Of a DNA stretch of 64,000 bases, positions 1-11,677 are shown piece by piece. Positions within the stretch are counted from its first letter, which is position 1. Each line of letters starts with the position of its first letter. The DNA lies in contig NC_056530.1 in NCBI RefSeq assembly GCF_019175285.1, positions 9,063,774 through 9,127,773 on the forward strand, in the 5' to 3' direction. This DNA comes from Sceloporus undulatus (Eukaryota > Chordata > Lepidosauria > Squamata > Phrynosomatidae). Made by a program: the position numbers and the translations under genes. The notes below the pieces were generated by a model, which did no database searches, was not told where the DNA came from, and saw only the letters and a list, made by a program, of their open reading frames with translations.

Positions 1-197
1 CTCCCTTGATATGGATGCCGGAAATCTGTGTAGCATGACAAAATTTCTTTCTGACTCTCATGTGCCTTCCAAATAGTCTACCCTACACAGAAAAGGATAC
101 TATGCTATGCAACCCATTAGTGACATCCAAAATGTGGCATTAACCACAGTCCTGGAAGGATCCCTGGAATAAATGGGAATTATCGGAGGTATCTCAT

Positions 198-251
198 GAT
201 AATAACAATAATAATAATAATAATCAATCATCATCATCATCATCATCATCA
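198..251. repeat. Microsatellites (AAT)n and (ATC)n
   Basis: A short AAT-type run is followed by about eight ATC units. Confidence 0.9.
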
Positions 252-277
252 TGAGATAGCTCCATTACAGCATCTAT

Positions 278-500
278 GGACCAAAACACACTGCAGAAAT
301 AACCCAGTTTGAGACCACTTTTACTGCTTTGCTCAATGGTAGGGGATTCTGTAAGTTGTAGTTTTGTGTGAAATCTAGCCTTACCTGTCAAAGAGTTTTG
401 ATATCACAATAAACTACAATTCCCAAGGTTCCCTCACATTGAGCTAGGGCAGTTAAAGCAGTCCCAAACTGGGTTATATCTGCCGTGTGTTTTGGACCTT
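278..500. mobile_element. Palindromic MITE (ACTGCAGAAATAA family)
   Basis: The two ends are inverted repeats: GGACCAAAACACACTGCAGA at the left, and its complement ending TGTGTTTTGGACC at the right. The inner arms also pair. Related full or half copies lie at 19690-19780, 19799-20010, 28036-28190 and 28450-28660. There is no coding capacity, so it is a non-autonomous DNA element of unassigned superfamily. Confidence 0.75.
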
Positions 501-779
501 TCTCTCTCTTTCTGTTCATCTGTCTGTAAGAGACATTAAGTCTCCTTTTGATTTATGATGGACAAATACATTTCTCAGGGCTTTCTTAGGCAATGAGGAC
601 CTAGAAGTGGTTTGTCCAGTTCTTTCCTCTGAAACACAGCCTGCAGCAGCTGGGATTTCTTCTCGGTCTCTCCTCCAAGTACTAACCTACTGAAAGTACT
701 ACCTAGCTCCCAAAATCAAATGGAACCTGGTGCCTTTGGAAGATTTGGCCCAATAAACTCCCTTCCCATCCAAATATCC

Positions 780-1115
780 ACTTTATTTTGGTGGGCAAAA
801 GTAAGAGTAAGACTTATGGTCACATAACAAATGGATCTAAAGGATGAACCAAAGGAAGACAATGTCAAAGAACATAGAAAATTGCAAGAGGCATAAATGT
901 CTGTGTTCACACTGAAGGATGGATGGATGGATGGATGAAAGAAAGAAAGAGAAGATTATTATTATCGAACTCTGCCCATGGTTATTGTTTTGATTTTTAA
1001 AATGTTATTTTTAGTTTTATACTGTTTAATCTTGTTTTAAGGGTGGGTGTTACTATGTATATATGGATATATTTTAGTCTGTTGTAGTCCGCTTTGATTG
1101 CTTGGCAAATTGTTT

Positions 1116-1167
<52 letters not shown>

Positions 1168-1437
1168 TATTAGAGCAGGGTCAGTACTTCTAGGACAGAT
1201 TAGGAGAGATTAATAAAGTATAAGACTAATAGTATGTACAGTGCTGTGCAAATCTACAGCCCTATAAACATAAAGTATAATAATAATAGATTACACTCTT
1301 GCCTTTCACCAGAAGGTGGTTTCTATTTTATGTGAGTTAAAGTACAGTAGTTTGACCCATGGATAAGTTGATTCAGATTTTTTTGGGTCAAATTTTGGAT
1401 TCAAATGTCTAGACCTATATATGAGTATATATAGTAG
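780..1437 (+). mobile_element. MITE, TACTGTA/ACTTATAC family, interrupted copy
   Basis: The inner part (from about 800) and the right end (1325-1437) match the complete copy at 6705-7136. A GGATn/GAAAn stretch, other sequence and a (TA)n run at 1121-1160 interrupt it. It has no coding potential. Confidence 0.6.
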
Positions 1438-2190
1438 CATAGTCCTGGCTGTCTGGAGTAAATGTCCGCCAGAGAACCCGACTATAAGGGATTATATGGG
1501 AGAAAGTGATCCTGGAGGCAACCTGGACCCAAACCATGTAGGGCTTTAAAGGTAATAACCAACACCATTAGTAAGGATAATTTGAGGAGATACAGATGGG
1601 TCTTAATACTGTCTGACAGATACCTCCCTGGTGTGTACTCACTATCTTCCTTATTTCCTTTCCTTCTCAAACATGCTACCAAAAGGAACTTATCACCTTC
1701 AATCCTCTCTTTGGACAAGCAGCTTTAAAGGCAATGAGATATCTCAATTTCAGAGCTTTTATCCTTTTTGCTCAAACCATCCTTGGAAGAAGAACCTGAG
1801 ATGTAGTAATGAGCATGTGAAGCTGCAGACATGGAGATCCAATGCATCAGTCAATCCGCATCCCCAGACTTACAACACTCTCTTTGGCTGAGTCTTCTAT
1901 AATACAATAAAGATTTGAGGAAGAAACCTTCAGGATGTTGTCAAGTGTCCTTCTTTATGGTTAGTTTGAGATCCGCCTTTCATCCAATGATCTCAAGGTG
2001 CCATAGATAGTTCCTCATCTTCCACCTGGTCCTATCTACTACCTATCTACTCCCTCCTCCGTCCCTCTTCCTCCTGTTTTGGTAGGTTTGAAGGTTTGTG
2101 GAAAGGAAATCAGTACATTAGTGGGCCATTTCTGGGGGCTTTGTCCTTGTTTTGGCAAGAAACGTTACTGAAAAATCAGACTTCCTCTTT

Positions 2191-2771
2191 ATTTTTGTAT
2201 TTATTAATTTTGCATTTTTTTAAAAAAAGCATATAAATTAAAGATATAATTACAGAGATCATATTGATCTTCATTTAAACCATAGCACTACTAAAGAATA
2301 TCAGTATCTCATATCAGCACATTGCAAGCTTGAAACATTTTGTACTTCCAATAGTATCTCATTAGGAAGGGAAGCGAAAGGTTTTGACCGTTGAACCTCT
2401 CTAAATGGTTTCCACGTAAGTATTCGTCGTTAGGTACACATCAAATGTTTAACATGTTAAATGTTAAATTCAAAGCTGAAACGAGTAACATCCCAAAGAA
2501 AAAGATTAATATAATTCCTATTGCAAAATGTGTGTCTGTTGCCTTGTAGGATTTCATTCTAAGGCCTGACTTACGTCTATACCTTCTTCATTAAGTCATT
2601 TGTACCAATTCATTGCGACAACTGAGGACAATCCAAAACTATAACATTAATAAGTTAAATCCCCCTTCGAGATTAATATTATCAGTATTTATATAATGTT
2701 TTGAAATAGCCTTCCCCATTTGAGGGCTTTGGGGAGGAGGGTTTCAGGAGTCACACATAGGAGAGTATCCC
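2191..2771. other. AT-rich spacer, nothing recognised
   Basis: This AT-rich, stop-dense sequence shows no splice-supported reading frame and no repeat I can name. Confidence 0.6.
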
Positions 2772-3049
2772 ATTGCTTTTAAAGCGCCTTTCCCAATGGC
2801 GGGATAAAGACACAATGAATTTTAAAACTGAGTGTTAGCGCACTTGTCGATTGCGGGGGAATCCCGTACGCAGCTATGCGTATCCAGGGGCTTTGCAAAA
2901 CCTCGTTTTGGAAAAGCCACTGGATAAGCGTGGCTGAGATCCGGGCTGCATGTCGCTTGCATTTGCCTGGCCCCCGGGCGAGTGCGAAAAAACCCAGTTT
3001 AAAAAACGAGCCTTTTATCCCGTTGTGGAAAAGGCGCTTTAAAAGCAAT
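2772..3049. mobile_element. MITE with 36-bp terminal inverted repeats
   Basis: The left arm (2772-2808, ATTGCTTTTAAAGCGCC...) is the near-exact complement of the right arm (3014-3049, ...GGCGCTTTAAAAGCAAT). The roughly 205-bp centre is GC-rich and non-coding. Superfamily not assigned. Confidence 0.8.
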
Positions 3050-3323
3050 ACGATCATCTTCTTATAACATGGGCGGAAAACACTGTTTCCTCCAGAGAAA
3101 AGGCTGTTTTCTGTGTTTTTTAAAAAAACAATTAAATAAATCCAGTGTGCAAATTGTGCTCAGAATAAGTCTTGACTTGAAATAATCTCCAAAAACTGTT
3201 TTCTTTTTTTTTAAAAAAAGCTTCTTGCATTGGAAAGAAAATAGCTAACATGAGTTTTCCCCACCTTGTTGAATTGAATTAGTGAAGATTTACATATAGC
3301 AGATAGGTTTAAACAAAGCCATT

Positions 3324-3510
3324 CATAGAATCATAGAACCATAGAGTTGGAAGAGACCCCAAAAGCCATCCAGTTCAAACCCATTCTGCCATGCAGGAGC
3401 TCTCAATCTTAGTATCCTTGACAGATGGCCATCCAGCCTCTGCTTAAAGACCTCCAGGGAAGGAGACTCCACCACTTTAACTAATGGGTTTCTTCTGACT
3501 AGGGCTACCA
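3324..3510 (-). mobile_element. CR1 LINE 3' end
   Basis: On the minus strand it reads the conserved CR1 C-terminal segment (SPSLEVFKQRLDGHL) and then the ATTCTATG-type octamer tail. It is strongly 5'-truncated and defective. A shorter, more diverged CR1-like tail on the + strand lies at about 4036-4180. Confidence 0.85.
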
Positions 3511-4488
3511 TCTGTCTGTGGCCCGGTACAAATGGGCGCTTTGTGGCGTGCCGGCGGTGATTTTAGGGTTCAGGAGTGTGCAGCAACTGCATGTTCCCGA
3601 ATCCTAATATGTATGTGCTGCACCATCTTGACTCAGTGTATGATGTGTCTTGTGCGATGTGTCCAAATGGCGTGGTGCACAAGACACATCACCGCGAAAA
3701 CCCAGGAACCAAATGGCACCTTGGCGAAGTCGTGGGAGGAGCTCCATTTTAGAGCTCCTTTTTGCAGTGGATCGTTGTTGCGGTTGTGCGTTTGCAGCAG
3801 CAATGATCTGGTGGAGAAATGGACAGTGTCTACCAGCTCTTTCTTCTAAATTGTAAAGGGCCTGTGACTGTCTTTTTCCACCTAAATCCAAGATTTAATA
3901 ATCCAGACAATTGGCTTGGATAGCAAGGGGATTGTATGAGTAACTTATTCTTGAAATGCATTTAATAGCTCTGTGTCAATGAAAATAGCCATAGCCTGTG
4001 ATATAAGCTGCAATAACAGAAATTGGAGTTGTGGTCTCCTTCTCTGGAGGTCTCCAAAAAGGGTCTGGAGAACTCCCTGTTGCTGGGGATCCTGGATCTG
4101 GAGCTTCTACTATGAGCAGATGGGTTGGACTTGATGTCTCCTGGGGCCCTTTCCAACTCTATGGTTCCGTGAGTCTATGAGGTGCGCAGCGCATGAACCA
4201 GAACTATGTATGGCACACCTCAAGTGTTGAACGAGGATGGCATCTCACAAGAGTTCTGTGGTCTTGCATGAACTCCAGTTTTGTGGGAGACCAGGACTTT
4301 CACAAGAGATCTCTTCTTGTGAGAATTCAGGAGGGTCTCATATCGGTCTTCCTCACATGGACCAAATAATCTTGAGATGCATGGAAACACAGAGGGCTGT
4401 TTTGTGTTTCTATTTGAAAAACTAGACAACCAGAACTGAGTGGCACGAATACCCCCCCCCCCCCAAAAAAAAACAACTAGTTGGTCAA
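3511..4488. other. Unclassified spacer
   Basis: No gene is supported. It holds the diverged CR1-like + strand tail at about 4036-4180 and a C-run/A-run junction at about 4452-4473. Confidence 0.5.
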
Positions 4489-5525
4489 TATCAATATCCC
4501 CATTGATATGGATGCTGAAAATCTGTGTAGCGTAACAAAATTTCCTTTTGACTCTCATGTGCCTTCCAAATGGTCTACCTTGCACAGAAAAGGATACTAT
4601 GCTATGAACCCATTAGTGGCCTCCAAAATGTGGCAGTAACCACAGTCCTGGAAGGATCCCTGAAGAATGTAGGATAGGACTCTTTTAGATGGTGAAAATT
4701 TCTATCCAGCCCCTTCCAGAATGCGCAATGATGAGCACTTCATGTTTGCAAAATACATGACCTATTTTAGAAGTCCTTCATGAGAAGAGTGTGCCTTGGA
4801 TCATTTTTGTTGTTGTTTTGGGCTGGTAAAAATGGTGACAGCCCATCATTTTCAACAACATGACGTCTCATTTATTAATATATGGTCTACTGTGTACCTG
4901 CCACAAGGCAATGATTATGTGGTAGATGTTTACAGGTAGTGTAACACTAGCCTAAAAAACCTGCTGTGCATTCGAGATTCTTCCTGAGCTTCCGCTGGTT
5001 TCAAAGTGCCATCTTTTACATACAATGCCCTAAACCCAGGTGTGGCAAGATGTGAATGACCGCATCCCCTCCAACATTTCACAACTGAAAAGTGGGACCC
5101 ATGTGGCCAAGTAATACTGGAGTATGGTCAAGATGCCAAAAGGAAAGTGAAGGCCAAAACAACAGGGTTTCTCCAGAAGGCCTACAAGCAAAGTGGGCAG
5201 GGAACAGACTCTAGGTGGCATCCCATTGGAGACAGTTTTGATAGTAGTGGAGATTGGTAGTCCTCCCTTCCCACCATAAAAGCTAAAGCCCATCCCCCAC
5301 TCCCTGTCTGCCTGCTTTGCTAGAATAAGTGTCCCTAGCAGCTATTCCATTCTTGCTGGAGAGTGGAGGGGATCACAAGCATCTGGCGATGGTCCTGTAT
5401 CTAGACACAGATTTATGACATTATCTTCTGAGACCTCCAGAAAGGTATCTTGCAGCACCTTTGAGACTACAAGGAAGAAAGAGGTTGGCAGCATGAGGTT
5501 TTGTAGACTTGAGCCTACTTCCTCA

Positions 5526-5526
5526 G

Positions 5527-5572
<46 letters not shown>

Positions 5573-5700
5573 TTTATTTCTAGCCCACCCAATCACGAAG
5601 AATCCGGGTGGTTTACAACAGTAAAATACATCAAATTACAATTTAGATACAGGTTATTTTACTTGTCTGGTCCGTCCTCCCACATTAAAGCTTGCTGTCT
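5526..5700 (-). mobile_element. (AAT)n with LINE/SINE 3' tail
   Basis: About 14 AAT units are followed by sequence of the 'ATTTATTTCTAGCCC...GGTTTACAACA' type, the usual 3' end of reptilian L2/CR1-related retroposons read on the minus strand. The poly-Asn and poly-Leu readings across it are artefacts. Confidence 0.6.
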
Positions 5701-6056
5701 AAGCCTGTTCCTAGAGATTTTGGATCTTATCATAGTGACACATGCCTGACTTCCATCTCATTTGGGTAACTCTATCCAGGTGATCCCACCTACAATCACT
5801 AGGAACCAGGAGGAGAAAACCAGGCCAGTCCCACAACTCATAATGGTTTGCAAGCAGGAGCATGATCGAGGCAGTCCAAGGTTCAAAGAAAAGCCATTCC
5901 AAGGTTGAGAGGGGACAAAGCTGGAGAGAGGAGTCCAAAGGTATGTGCTGGAGGTCAGGGATCCAGAAAGGCAGAGATGTCTGAAAGGGATGCATGGAGC
6001 TTTGGGGGTTGCTGCCTTGCAGAACTCAATATCCCGAGCTGAGCTAGTTTATATAG

Positions 6057-6374
6057 GACCTTATCACATGAACTTTAAAACCATCTCAAGCCTCCCAGGC
6101 TGCAGCTGGGATGCGGGAAGGAGGTGGGGATTATTGCAACTAAATCACTGCCAAATCGTTGCACGCCATCAGCCTGGTTCCAAGCCAGGTCCCAGCCACC
6201 TTCCGCCAGCACTTTTTCAAAGTCAGAACCTTTCCGGCTTCTAAAAAGAGCTAGCGCAGTGTGGCTGTGACCCGGGCTGATGGCGGGCAGCAATTAGGTA
6301 GCGATTCATATGATACTCTCCGCCTCCATCCCATGTGTTAGAGTTAGAGACGGTTTTAAAGTTCACGCGATAAG
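6057..6374. mobile_element. MITE with TTATCACATGAAC inverted ends
   Basis: The left end 6061-6087 (TTATCACATGAACTTTAAAA...) and the right end 6347-6373 (...TTTTAAAGTTCACGCGATAA) are inverted repeats of about 27 bp. The interior is non-coding. A different element with related TTATCACAC ends lies at 40556-40868, upstream of S100 gene 2. Confidence 0.75.
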
Positions 6375-6432
6375 CTCCTATATCCAGGAGCTTATCGGCC
6401 TAGTTGGCCACATTAGCTTACTGTCCTGTATT

Positions 6433-6650
6433 TAATGTGGAGCACTCTCAGAACTACTGGGAAGAATTTGTTAGAACAACCAATGTCTAGATTAACAACA
6501 ACTTCCCAAAGAGCCTTCACTGTAGCTGTTCCTAAATTGTGGAATGGTCTTCCGGAGGAGATCCGTCTTATTACCGCTTTGGAGGCAGTGAAGAAGGCAC
6601 TTAAGACGGATCTCTTCTGGCAATCTTATCCCCCTGACCTTGTGTAAGAG
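6433..6650 (+). mobile_element. L2-like LINE fragment (ORF2 C-terminus)
   Basis: The + strand reads RAFTVAVPKLWNGLPEEIR, then ALKTDLF. This is the typical C-terminal end of L2-clade LINE proteins (family pattern RSFxVAAPxLWNxLP...KxxLKTxLF). It is a short defective fragment inside tandem unit B. Confidence 0.75.
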
Positions 6651-6704
6651 GTCATTCCACATTTTAGGGACGGCTGAGAAAAGAGTCCTCTGGATGAAAG
6701 TAAC

Positions 6705-7136
6705 TACTGTAGATACTCGACTATAGGTCGATCTCATGTATAAGTTGAGGGCAGGTTTTGGGAGCCAAATGATGGATTTTGATATGACTCATGGATAAGT
6801 TGAGAGTAAGAATTATGGTCACGTAACAAACGGATCTAAAGGATGAAAGACAATGTCAAAGAACTTAGAAAATTGCAAGAGACATAACTGTTTGTGTTCA
6901 CACTGAAGGATGGATGGATGGATCGATGGATGGATGGATGGATGGATGAAAGAGTAGAGGAGGGTCAGTACTTCTAGGACAGATTACACTCTTGCCTTTC
7001 ACCAGGGAATGGTTTCTATTTTTATGAGAGTTAACATACAGTACTTAACCTTGACCTGGGGATAAGCTGACTCTGATGTTTTGGGCCAAATTTTTGACTA
7101 GAATGCCTAGACTTATACTAGAGTATATATATAGTA
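6705..7136. mobile_element. MITE, TACTGTA/ACTTATAC family, complete copy
   Basis: It starts TACTGTAGATACTCGACTAT and ends ACTTATACTAGAGTATATAT followed by ATAGTA, giving imperfect inverted ends. The interior is non-coding and carries a GGAT microsatellite. Other copies are at 780-1437 and 23064-23404. Confidence 0.7.
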
Positions 7137-7740
7137 ACCTAGTCCTGGCTGATTAAATGTCCGCCAGAGGACCCAACTATATAGGATTATATGGGAGAAA
7201 GCGATCCTGGAGGCAACCGGGACCCAAACCATGTAGGGCTTTAAAGGTAATAACCAACACCATTAGTAAGGATAATTTGGGGATATACAGACGGGTCTTA
7301 ATGCTGTCTGAGAGATACCTCCCTGATGTGTACTCACTATCTTCCTTATTGCCTTTCCTTCCCAAACATGCTATCAAAAGAAAATTGTTGCCCTCAATCC
7401 TGCTCTTGAACAAGTAAATATAAATGCGAGGGGACAACTCACATGCAAGGATCTTATCCTTTTTGCTCAAATCATCCTTGCAACTAGACACTGAGATGTA
7501 GTAGTGAGCGTGTCCAGCCACAGACATGGAGATCCGATGCGTCGATCAATCCGCATCTCCCAGCCTTACAACACTCTCTTTGGCTGAGTCTCCTATAATA
7601 CAATAAAGATCTGTGGAAGAAACCTTCAGGATGTTATCAAATGTCCTTCTTTATTGTTAGTTAGAGATCTGCCTTTCATCCAATGAACACAAGGTGGCAT
7701 ACATGGTCCCTCATCTTCCACCTGGTCCTAGCCTTTTACA

Positions 7741-9160
7741 ACTCTATGGTTTTATGATTCTATGAAGAGGAGCCATTGTTCCTTTGTTTTATTTTATTTT
7801 TGTCATAGTCTAGCTGCCCATCTTTGCTTCCAGAAGTGTCTCTATAACTTCCCATGCCACCTTGGTTGCTCTCAAAGAAAGATTCAGACATTCAGCTTGT
7901 GGGGTGGGGAGCTATGGGGAAACATGTGAAAACCAGAGCGCATGCCATACTTGTTGGAAGCGTTCTTACAGTCTGAGGGCCCAAAGAGACAGACCAAAAT
8001 AAAGCAGCTTTGGGTCACTTTGGAGGGATACTGTTTAAATGATGTATGCATCCTAAGAGGCTGGAAACCATGCCAAAGCCAGGCTCCAGTACTAAGGACT
8101 GGAACGCGGCTTTGGCGCAGCTTCTATCTTCTTAAGATGTGTGTGACACTTGAACAACACACCTCCAAAGTGACCCGAAAAAGATTTATTTTGGCCTGTC
8201 TATTCAGGTCCCAGACACACATTTTAAACTTTAGGAGAGCTGATTTCAATAAACTTAGGGAAATACTGGGGGTGATCCTGTGGTCTGGAATACAAAAAGT
8301 GAAGGGAGTTCAAGACAAATGGCACAATTTCCAACTGTCTTAATAGCTGTTGGCATCTTGATTACACTCCAATGTTGCTTGAACACAAGTTTCCCAGATT
8401 CCATCTGTGTAATGATGGAGGATATGCAGCCATTCACTCCTTGTTCATTAGGAAGAGATGGCACCTTGAAACTGGTTGAAGCTCAGGAAGAATCTGAAAG
8501 CAGCTGTTGTCAGACCAGTGCTACGCAATCTGTAAAACATGTATCAAGTACAGTGCCCCCGCGTATGACGGGGCTTGAGCATACGCGCTTTTTTTATGTG
8601 GGGGTGGGTGGGGTCCGGAATAGATCCCCGCATAACAAAAGGGTGCACTGTAATCCTAAGTCTTGTGCCAGATGCACAGAGGGCTGTACCTTAAGGGAAG
8701 TCAGCTCATGTTGTTTCAAATGGTGGGGTATCACCAGTTTTATTATCCCATGAACCAAGCTCTCAAAGGCACACTCTGCTCCTCGAAACCTTTTCCGATA
8801 TGTATTTTGAAATACAGGAATTGCTCTTTGCACATTCTGGAAGGAACTGGAAGGAGACATTGTGGCTGCAACAACAATTTTCCCATTAAACCTCTGCAGC
8901 AACAATTTTTCCATTAAGTCAACCAAACACCTTTTTACCATCGGTTGACTATCCCTTTAATGACTTATTGAATGGTAATATGGAAAGGAACAATTGGATT
9001 CCAATAACTATTTCCTATCCTCAGCGAGATAAATCATTCTGGACTTCATTTCAACCAGTGCTTTTGAACTTCTGCTCAAATACTGGATCTGCATATCTAT
9101 CCATTTAAACTTCTACAACCACAATTCTTCAAACAAGTTGTACAGTGCTACATAAATAAA
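7741..9160. other. Spacer with an inverted unit fragment; no gene
   Basis: Bases 8270-8520 are an inverted copy of the sequence shared by 4975-5140 (unit B) and 10180-10340 (unit C). The reading frame across them is kept only loosely between the three copies. The rest shows no supported gene. Confidence 0.45.
8551..8650. mobile_element. Short MITE with TA target duplication
   Basis: A 100-bp element runs from CAGTGCCCCCGCGTA to AAGGGTGCACTG, with TA on both sides, as in Tc1/mariner-pogo transposition. A larger related element occurs in both inverted arms (14476-14655 and 34108-34278). Confidence 0.7.
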
Positions 9161-9162
9161 GC

Positions 9163-9172
9163 NNNNNNNNNN

Positions 9173-9226
<54 letters not shown>
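9163..9226. repeat. 10-N gap and (AAT)n
   Basis: Ten Ns (9163-9172) are followed by about 18 AAT units. The gap is probably an unresolved microsatellite length. Confidence 0.9.
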
Positions 9227-9227
<1 letters not shown>

Positions 9228-9491
9228 GTCAACCAGATATCTGATTAAACTCTGTTAACTATTTGTTTAATTTTCTACTGGAATGCATGCTCAGCTTTGC
9301 ATTTTATATTATAATTTATTTACATGACATAAATTATTTACATTGATTTTACGTTTTCTAGAATCTAAGCGCACAGAGATATTTAGTAAGGGAATATAAA
9401 TGAAGAGTTAAAAAGCATTAAACCTTATGGGATGTGTGTTTGTGCATTGCCCCAGTTTGGATTTATTTAAGCAATTCTATAACAATGTGAA

Positions 9492-9772
9492 GTTGAAGGC
9501 TTTCATGTCCAACATCCATAGTTTTTTGTGGGTATTTCGGACTATGTGGCCATGTTCTAGAAGAGTTTATTTCTGACGTTTCATCAGCATCTGTGGGTGG
9601 CATCTTCAGAGAAGTCTGGAATGGAAGAGAGTAGGGTCACATAATATATAGATCCCACTCACTTCCATGCCAGCATTCTCTGAAGATGCCAGCCATAGAC
9701 ACTGGTGAAACGTCAGGAATAAACGCTTCTAGAACATGGCCACATAACCCGAAAAACCCACACTAAACTAAT
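9492..9772. mobile_element. Dispersed inverted-repeat retroelement end with hammerhead-like motifs
   Basis: Two inverted arms (9492-9615 and 9676-9772) each hold the sequence around TTCTAGAAGAGTTTATT...CTGACGTTTC. Read in the sense of the second arm, this gives CTGAAGA, a hairpin, GAAA, then CGTC. Other copies are at 20019-20187 and 62973-63072. Hammerhead motifs in terminal repeats are known from Penelope-like retroelements, so that origin is inferred. No coding region is present here. Confidence 0.55.
9676..9719 (+). ncRNA. Hammerhead-ribozyme-like motif
   Basis: The core CTGAAGA (9680-9686) fits CUGANGA. It is followed by one extra T, a 5-bp stem II (GCCAG/CTGGT, one wobble) with a short loop, GAAA (9707-9710), then the palindrome ACGT and C9714 as the predicted cleavage position. 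Stem I (TTCT with AGGA, one wobble) closes it. The opposite-strand motif (core at 9609-9603) has a poorer stem II. The extra base between core and stem II makes activity uncertain. Confidence 0.45.
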
Positions 9773-10454
9773 TCTTCAACAGTTTATACCATGCTATGTC
9801 CCCCTTCTATACCCCACAGAATAGACCTGGTCCTGAGAAACTCAGTCATGGGCTCTTAAATTTGGTAGCAACTGCAGTCCTGGAGAAATCCCTGAAGAAT
9901 CTGGGATGGGACTTCCTTAGGCTTTGAAAGTTTTCTTCCAGCTCCTTCCAGAACACAAGATGAATAATTCCTGTTGTTTAACTCAACAGCCTACTTGAAA
10001 AGGGCTTTCAGAACTGAATGTTCCCTGGATCATTTTGTTATAATAGACCTATAAAAATGTCAATACCCAATCACTTTAAGAGAATAGTCATCTCTTAAGA
10101 TGTATATGTTGCAGAAAGCTATCATTATTTCATATATGCTGTACAGGATATATAACCCTGGTCTCAAAACAGCTGTCATGGCTTCGAGATTGTTCTTGAG
10201 CTTCAGCCAGTTTCAAGTTGCCGTCTCTTATACTGACAATGCCATAAACCCAGGAGGGCCCAGGTGGGAATGAGCACCTATCCTCCAAACTTTCACAGAA
10301 GAAAACTAGGACATGTGTGGTCAGGAAATATTGGAGTCTGGTCAAGATGCCAAAATGAGGAAGAAGTGACAAGTCAGGAGAAATTGCAACAGTTTGCATT
10401 GACTAAGCCAACTAAGAAGGGCAATATTCTACCCTCTCCTCTCTCTTCCTCCCA

Positions 10455-10560
10455 TAGAATCCTAGCATTGGAAGAGACCTTTCAAGGGTCATCCAGTCTA
10501 GCCCCATTTTTCCAGAAGGAAGACACAGTCAAAGCACTCCAGACAGATGGCCATCCAGCC
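10455..10560 (-). mobile_element. CR1 LINE 3' fragment
   Basis: The minus-strand CR1 tail (ATAGAATCCTAGCATTGGAA..., then the CTGGATGGCCATCTGTC block in reverse) is short and diverged. Confidence 0.7.
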
Positions 10561-10797
10561 TCCAAAATCGAAGGTCTTGTCCCAAGAGCTTGTATTTACC
10601 CCTCTGGCATAGGCACTGTCGCACACTGAATGCACCCTGCCAAAGGTATGGCCTTGCAATACAATGCAAGCTTCCTGTGCATGTGACATCCTCTTGTGAA
10701 GATTGATGCATCACTCAGAAACTACCAGTATGTGAGCACTGACTACCTTGTCAGCAGTCGCTTTGTGACAATTAAAGGATTCCAGGAGGCATATATG

Positions 10798-10874
10798 TAT
10801 ATAAAAAGGCTGATTTGAAACCATTCACTGTCTCAACTCTGCGGTACATCAGAAGGAACCGGCAGAAAGCTTTG
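10798..10874 (+). promoter_or_regulatory. TATA promoter and non-coding first exon of an unknown gene
   Basis: A strong TATA box (TATATAAA, 10798-10805) is followed about 25 bases later by CCATTCACTG, a plausible start region. A short exon then ends at 10874 in a consensus donor (TTTG|GTGAGT). This layout is the same as at the three S100 genes, but no EF-hand coding exon follows before S100 gene 1, which has its own promoter at 19446. The downstream exon-like sequence at 11678-12345 is the best candidate partner. In the right arm the matching region is replaced by a SINE-like insert and an assembly gap. Confidence 0.5.
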
Positions 10875-11677
10875 GTGAGTCTTCTGGTGTGTTCCTTTGG
10901 GCATTTATTACTGGAGACGGAAAAGGTTTCCAGATTCCTTCAGTGGCTCCAGGGAAAAGCAGGTGAAGGTCAGTTGTGGAGCCTGTTTTACTGTCAAAGG
11001 CAGCAGTTGGAATATAAGTCACAGCAATGAGTGTTGTCAACCCTTCAAGAACAACGGATCTAAGCAGGGTGTAAGTTTTGCATCTCATAGAATGTATCAG
11101 ATGTTTGGTGTAATTATCTTAAGTTGATAGGTGTATGTGCATTGTATAACATTTGGGATCTCAAAAGGAAGAAGTACCAATGTCCATGGCCAACCATGCT
11201 AACTAATGGGAAATGACACAGAGCGATAGGCAGCACAGGACAGACCCCAAATTATCCGCTCCTTGTCCCATGCCATGGCACCAGAGGCACTGCCACCCCT
11301 GGCTACTGCATGGGTTCAGTGTGGTATTCAGTGTGATACCACCCATCATCCAGTCTTCCCAGGAGGGCCTTTCACTGGTATCTGCTGGGTTCCTTGCCAG
11401 GAGAAACAGTGGATGTACTCTGGGGTTTGGATAGTTTTAAAGGAGTTGCCTCAAGTGCGTAATAATCTCCCCGAAAACAGGTCCAGGCACCAGACTCTGA
11501 GGGATAACTCCTTTAAAGTCTGTTCTAAGACCTGAAGGGTCTTTGATATGGGATGCTCCACTCTTGAGATAGAATGTGTGCCTCCTTGTTTCTGCCTGAT
11601 TTTAACCAAATATTGTGCTGATGGCCTCAGAAGAAGAAACCTCAGGAACAATATTTCTGTGTTCATCTCTTCCTCAG

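Larger units (their letters stand above)
1..2190 (+). repeat. Tandem segmental unit A (diverged copy)
   Basis: This is the first of three diverged direct copies of one segment. Bases 1-175 match 4490-4670 at roughly 90% by eye, and 1440-2040 match 7140-7735. The end (about 1900-2185) also matches unit C up to 13475, including a conserved ACAACACTCTCTTTGGCTGA block. No open gene is visible. An AATAAA (about 1905-1912) lies in the shared 3' block. The minus strand of the shared block keeps a FKALHGLGPG-like reading that recalls the C-terminal end of L2-type LINE proteins, so part of the unit may be LINE-derived. Confidence 0.6.
4489..7740 (+). repeat. Tandem segmental unit B
   Basis: This is the second copy of the tandem segment. 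4490-4670 match 1-175, 4620-5140 match 9860-10340 (older, about 70% by eye), and 7140-7735 match 1440-2040 and 12780-13240. Between the shared ends it holds its own insertions: an (AAT)n LINE-tail piece, two MITEs and an L2-like fragment. No intact gene is seen. The promoter and first exon present in unit C (10798-10874) were not found here. Confidence 0.6.

Noticed and set aside
5342-5624. Poly-Leu and poly-Asn frames, and similar poly-Tyr or poly-Ser frames at 16187-16396 and 22100-22330
   Set aside because: They are trinucleotide microsatellites read as protein.
8280-8753. 157-codon frame partly similar to readings at 5030-5293 and 10130-10399
   Set aside because: The three copies share nucleotide sequence but not one open frame, so the similarity is better explained by the repeated DNA unit than by a protein gene.
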